Below the pieces are notes generated by a model. The model saw only the letters and a program-made list of their open reading frames with translations, was not told the origin of the DNA and searched no databases. From the NCBI GenBank assembly GCA_946807835.1, contig OX327697.1, positions 17,184,001 to 17,248,000 on the forward strand: a stretch of 64,000 nucleotides of DNA, written 5' to 3'. This DNA comes from Ailanthus altissimus (taxonomy: Eukaryota; Streptophyta; Magnoliopsida; Sapindales; Simaroubaceae). Position numbers and translations under genes: made by a program. This document shows, piece by piece, positions 59,140-64,000 of this stretch. Position 1 is the stretch's first letter, and every line of letters starts with the position of its first letter.

Positions 59140-60640
59140 GCGTAATATAAGCCAACATGAGCAATTAGAATACATTAAAAGCAATTGTTGCATGATGTTT
59201 TTTCAATACAAGGCTGGCCCTTCATTGTCTCCTATGTTCTAATTGACAAGAAAATGCAGATCATAAAATAGCTTCGTGATAGTGTACAAATTATATATTG
59301 TAAGTTGTAATTTGTAATTTATACTTTGTATTATAGTATTCCTTCAAAAACATACGTTATGTAGAGGTGGGCATTGTCCAGTTTAATTCGATTTTGGCCA
59401 CTAAATTGAACTGTGGTTTTTCAAATCTTCCTTAATAAAGAACAAGAAAACTAATTTTAATCTAAAAAATCAAATTGGTTTTTTCCGGATTAAATATAGC
59501 CTTGTACACTTTTTTTTCAATTGAGCTAGTGTTAGTGTTTGATTTAAAATACATTTTATTTCATAATATTAACTTTTTGAATTTATTAATCAAATATAAA
59601 AAATTAAATGCGGTACATTTACGCCCTTATAGTATATTACATACACCTTTCATATGTAATTAAGAATATATTCTTATGTGCATGTGATTTAACTGCTATT
59701 TTTTATTCTCCAATTAAGACTCATATTTTTTTATTTTTAATTTTGATACCTCACGTTTCTATTATATGAAACTAAATTATGTAACTTTTTATTTTAAATA
59801 ATATCATAAACTATAATTGAAAATAAAAAGAATTTTAAAAATTATTGTATGAAATTAAATTGTGTAATTTATTTATTTTATAATATCATAAATTATAAAA
59901 TTACAAATAAAAAGTTTTTAAAAAATGTTGGCGGCAAGATTTGAACCATTGACCTAACAAATACTAAATTTTGCACTTTAAAATTGAGCTAAACTTAGTT
60001 TAGAAGTCAACACAAATATATTATTTTTATGTTGCATTTAAAATACTAATAATTTGAAAAAAGAAAAATAACATATATAGGATTCGAACCAAGGACAAAA
60101 AGAGGTATTTACCTCCCATCTACCAACTCAGCTGAAGCTATTGTAAAACTAAAAACTTAATTTTTGTCTTATGTCTACTCAGAACCTTTGCTTCTCATAC
60201 TTGCTCAGAGTCTTTCCTTATGAGAGTACTCCTGGTTTATCTTAGTATACTGAATGAGCAAAGCTGAATAATTCCTTATATGACTGTCCTAATCTTTGAT
60301 GGATGATGTTGTGCCAGACAGTTCAGCTCAGTTTAGTTTTATTGTTGTAGCTGCTTTGTAAAGTACCGAGCTGTCAGTTGCTTTTTAGGGTTTTATTAGG
60401 ATCTTGTATAATTGGAAATATTCCTCAAATTCTAATTTTGTCAGATAATGATGATAAAGATTTTAAAACATCATCCTTAATCCATGTAAAAAGAAGTCAT
60501 AAGAGCAAAAACTGATCGCAGCCATTCATCCTCTTTTTAATCGTGTGGTTGGGGGTAGTTGAAACCAAAGCATTATATCTTTTCTGTTTCTGGGTGACAT
60601 TTGGGTGACTGAGATGATCTAGTCTGTTGAAATTTAAATT
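59140..60640. other. AT-rich intergenic sequence with two tRNA-like segments
   Basis: No protein gene recognised. On the minus strand, 60066-60140 contains an A-box-like AGCTGAGTTGGTAG and a B-box-like GGTTCGAATCC about 40 bases apart. A second, weaker pair lies at 59935-60000 (TTTAGCTCAAT and GGTTCAAATC). Neither folds into a proper cloverleaf: the anticodon and T stems are imperfect. They may be SINE heads or tRNA pseudogenes. Confidence 0.35.
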
Positions 60641-61053
60641 TCAATGGCCAGATTCAAAGCTTTAAAAAGACATGTATTTAATGCTCTGAGAACCCGAAGT
60701 GTTGCGACGTTCTGTTTAAGAGTGTTCCCTTTGGTTTCTTTTGATGATCTTGCCCAATCATTTGATCTGAACGGTTATAACCCTTCAGGTCTGATGAGTA
60801 TAAAACACTACCCTCCATACCTATTTTCTTTTTTACTTTGTATTTTTTTTTATTTTCTTGGATTTTGTTCTCTTGGTGCAGGTATTTTACAGTAGTTTCT
60901 GGTGATAATTTATTTAGGTTTTTTTTATTTTCGCACTTCCATCTAGTGAGTTTTAGCCTTTCTTGATGTCTTTATCTTGATTAGTATTTCTAATACTTGT
61001 GTTTAGTGTAATCTTCACTGGTAAAAGAAACTTAAACTTTTCTGCCATTAACA

Positions 61054-63205
61054 TGGTTAATGAAGAAGAAGTCTGTCCAGAGGTCCCAATTGTCAGGAGG
61101 ACTGGTGAGGTTAGAGGTAGGGAGGGGCATCCACCTCAGTAGGTGACATGCGCTCTTATTCTCTTACTATAATTACTGAGGCGGAGCTGGTCTCAATTAT
61201 TAGGAAGGACCCAGAGGATGTCCATAAAGAACCTGGTCAGGATATAGAGGTTATTAAATTTGAGTTGGATGTCAAGTACCACATGTCCAATTTAAACGGG
61301 GCCGACCTGGAGTATATTAGGTCGACTTATAATATCCCAAAGTCAGTTACACTTAGCCTACTACCTCTTGATGATTTTCTGAGTAGCCCTATAAAGTGCG
61401 AGGTGGCCATTCATGTAAAATTTTGAGTATTTTGCTAGGATGCTGGCCCATCTAAGAGTAGCTCTATTTGAACTAAGCCCCAATTCTTGGAGGGTTTTAG
61501 CTAGTCTATATAACTTTTGGACAATGGTAGGGCTATCCCCCCTACACACTTTCAAGAGTTGTGCCACCTATATCATTTTAGGAGTAATACTAGAAGTCAG
61601 TGAAGCTTCTGCTATCTCTCATTCCACGGCCTCCAAAACTCTTTCCCTAATCATCTTTCTTCTGTTAATGATTGAAAGGGGAGTGGTTCTTCACTGAGAG
61701 AGAGTGGGGTTACGTCGTCCCTAAAAAGAGAAAGGGAAATTTGGTTGTTCCCACCAACTTCTCTTTGAGTGTAGGTTTTTCATTTGTTCTCTTGTTTGTA
61801 CTTTATTCTTCCTCTTATTCTTCTGTTCTTCTAATTACTTGGTGTTTTATAGTGACTTAGGCCACTGAGTTTGACATTTTTTTATAGCAAACTTGCTTAG
61901 ATCACAGCTACCCTTACACTTGTCTGTCCTATTCAGGACCTTCTCTCATCGGCTAGCCTTATTCAATTCGACCTAGTGATATATGTTCCTCGTGAGTCCC
62001 GAGTTTGCAGTAAGTATCATTCTTTCTTTTAAAGTTATTTCTTCCATTGTTTATTCTTTACTAATCTCTTTTTGTGTTCTGTACAGGAATGTCTGAGCAA
62101 GAAGGTAGCAAGAAGAGAAAGAGGAGCCGCACAGATGGCTCTAGCTTATCTTCTAGAGGTCGAGGTAACCTTTACCCCATAATATTATGGGGATGCTATT
62201 CAATTTTGATGAACTGAGTCAGAGTAGGGATCCCGGTTATGGACGTGGGTTGATTAGCCAAACTGGTGGTCGACAGAGCCCTCAAAGAGGAAAAATGTCT
62301 ACTCCACCTGCCCAGGGTAGAAGGTAGGTTAAGGCTGGCTCCAAGAGGAGGAGACAAGCAACTACCTAACGCTCACCTCAAGTACAAGGTCTCTACTTTC
62401 CCTAATTGCAAAGTAGGGGTGGGGTTTACTAATTTAGTCTTCAGTGTAGATGGGCCCCTTTCTAGCCAGACTATGGAGGCGTCAGGTTCGAGGAGCTAAA
62501 AAGGGCCCTTGATAAAGGAAGGGCTCCCATTTATGCATGTCTCCATCAGTTCTTGTTCCAGAAAGAATGAAGGATTTGGCCCCCCTACTGCCCATGATGT
62601 GGGAACTAAAGAGGTACCTGACTCTAGCCTGGGTGGGTCAGGTCTCATCTTTGGACCCATTACGGGGTTTCATGCTATTATGGGATCCGCATTAGATGTA
62701 AGTAATTTTTTCTTTGGTTAAGTTATTTGTTTGTTTCTTCCTTCTAACTATCTCTTTTGTCATGCAGTTAATATATCTTCTATCTCGATTCAGGATTGAG
62801 ATTCTGGACATGGTTGCCCGGCTCACCAAGCTGAAGAGAACCTGACACTGTCAATGGTCGAGGTTTTAAAGGCGAGAAGAGTGGCTGACCAGGAAAGTGA
62901 GAAAGTGCAAGAACTATGCACTCGTATTGAGGAGCTGGATACCAATCGGGTCGAGACAGAAAGTTAAGTCTTCAAATTAGAACGCCAAAAAGGTTGGCCA
63001 AGCAAGAGATGGTCAACTCTTTGGTTGTGGCAGAGAGCCATGCCACTGAGCTGGTCAACCAGAATATCGAGCTTGAAATACTACTTATGGTCCTCGAAGG
63101 AAGTGGAGTTCTGCCAAGAAGTAGTAAAGTTTTACACGTCATAGAGCATTACCTTATAGTGGGTAATCTCATGAGTGCCGCTCCCTTATGCCGTGTAAAT
63201 CTTTA
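61054..63205 (+). pseudogene. Retroelement accessory ORF remnant (plant mobile domain-like), plus strand
   Basis: A broken coding region starting near ATG 61054. The segment 61250-61570 reads, across frameshifts, IRSTYNIPKSVTLSLLPLDDF and FELSPNSWRVLASLYNF. This is the typical core of the putative plant transposon protein family carried by Gypsy-type elements. At 62089 a basic segment EGSKKRKRSR follows a splice-acceptor-like TGTACAG, with a donor-like AGTAAGTAT near 62010, so the original gene may have had an intron. The C-terminal part (62870-63130) is coiled-coil rich (SEKVQELCTRIEELDTNRVE, ATELVNQNIELEILLMVLEG). Related to the antisense ORF at 40150-42110. Stops and frameshifts make it non-functional. 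Confidence 0.55.
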
Positions 63206-63800
63206 ATGTCTTCAAAGTTGTATATTCATAAGGTACACCTTATAGAATGTCACCATTTTCAGTGGTCTATGGGTAACTTCATGAGTGCTAGCCGTTTACG
63301 AAGTATACATTGCATGTCTATAGGGTACACCTCATAAAGTATTACCTGGTCCGATTGTTTATAAGTAACCTCATGAGTGTTGCCCTACTATGGCGTGTTA
63401 ATCTTCAATGTCTTCAAAGTTGTATATTCGTATGGTACACTTCATAGAGTGTTACCCTATCCAGTAGTCTGTATGTAACCTCATACGTGCCACCCCCTTC
63501 AAAGTATACACTGCACATCTATAGGGTACACCTCATAGAGTGTTACTAGGTCTAGTGGTTAATGGTAACATCATGAGTGTCGCCCCTTTACGACATATAA
63601 ATCTTCAATGTCTTCAAAGCTGTATATTTGTAGGGTATACCTCATAGAGCATTACTCTGTCTGGTGGTCAATGAGTAACCTCATGAGTGTCGCCCCCTAC
63701 AAAGTATATATTGCACGTCCACAGAGTACACCTCATAGAGCGTTACACAATCTAATGGTTTGTGGGTAACCTCATCAGTACCGCCCCTTTCTGGCATGTT
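63130..63800. repeat. Tandem array, ~100-bp units in ~200-bp dimers
   Basis: ATGTCTTCAAAGYTGTATAT recurs near 63206, 63408 and 63608, a period of 200-202 bp. Within each period two diverged half-units alternate, each with GTAACCTCATGAGTG and a GGGTACACCTCATAGAGTGTTAC-like part. The array directly follows the accessory ORF, as subrepeat arrays do in several plant Gypsy elements. Confidence 0.8.
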
Positions 63801-64000
63801 ATTTTAGAGGCATTTGTCTTCTATTTTTAATTTATAGATGTTAGCAATTGCTTAGTCCCATATTCCAAATAGTCATTCATGTAGAGGTACATACAAGAAA
63901 ATAATGATTTTATTAAAAATGATGTCTTTACATAGCAAGTAAGCTTTGCATAAAAAATAAAATATTAATGGTAATATTTCTTTAGCAACTCAGCATTCCA
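63801..64000. other. Window end, AT-rich
   Basis: Nothing recognised after the tandem array. Confidence 0.3.

Noticed and set aside
60066..60140. Functional tRNA gene
   Set aside because: A and B boxes are present, but the anticodon and T stems do not pair properly and no acceptor stem is seen.

Overview
This is a gene-poor, AT-rich stretch of a eudicot plant nuclear genome, probably from a woody species. The evidence is two spliced plant genes with GT-AG introns, and around them Copia and Gypsy retrotransposons, Mutator-like DNA transposons (MULEs) and MITEs. The species cannot be fixed from sequence alone.

Only two genes look intact. They are convergent and 0.9 kb apart. At 8.28-10.51 kb (+) lies a four-exon secreted phytocystatin of 226 aa with a C-terminal extension. 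At 11.39-13.90 kb (-) lies a three-exon cytochrome P450 of 508 aa in the CYP98A group (p-coumaroyl shikimate/quinate 3'-hydroxylase, lignin and phenylpropanoid pathway). The P450 promoter has a TATA box and three MYB-type AC elements.

0-7.5 kb: a decayed MULE with transposase fragments and an antisense GRF-type zinc-finger fragment, broken by two long Copia LTRs. 14-23.7 kb: non-coding DNA with a 1.19-kb tandem duplication, two related palindromic MITEs and a 686-bp Mutator-like non-autonomous element with a perfect 9-bp target duplication. 23.8-44.1 kb: a nested stack. Gypsy-type LTRs and an internal tandem-repeat array are interrupted by a 2.8-kb solo LTR (target duplication AGAAC), a 2.4-kb solo Copia LTR (CTTAT) and a Copia element on the minus strand, whose own 3' LTR holds another solo LTR of the same family (TCACA). 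An antisense retroelement accessory ORF lies at 40-42 kb. 46.3-51.8 kb: a second MULE, complete end to end, with ~125-bp terminal inverted repeats, a 9-bp target duplication, a decayed transposase and the same antisense GRF module. 54.2-59.1 kb: a decayed Gypsy gag-protease-pol with a large internal deletion and a Copia LTR insertion. 60.6-63.8 kb: remains of another retroelement accessory ORF followed by a ~100/200-bp tandem array.

No mobile element has an intact coding region; most carry stops, frameshifts or catalytic-site changes. The most interesting structures are the GRF module shared by both MULEs, the datable nesting order of insertions, and the antisense accessory ORFs associated with Gypsy-like LTRs and tandem arrays.
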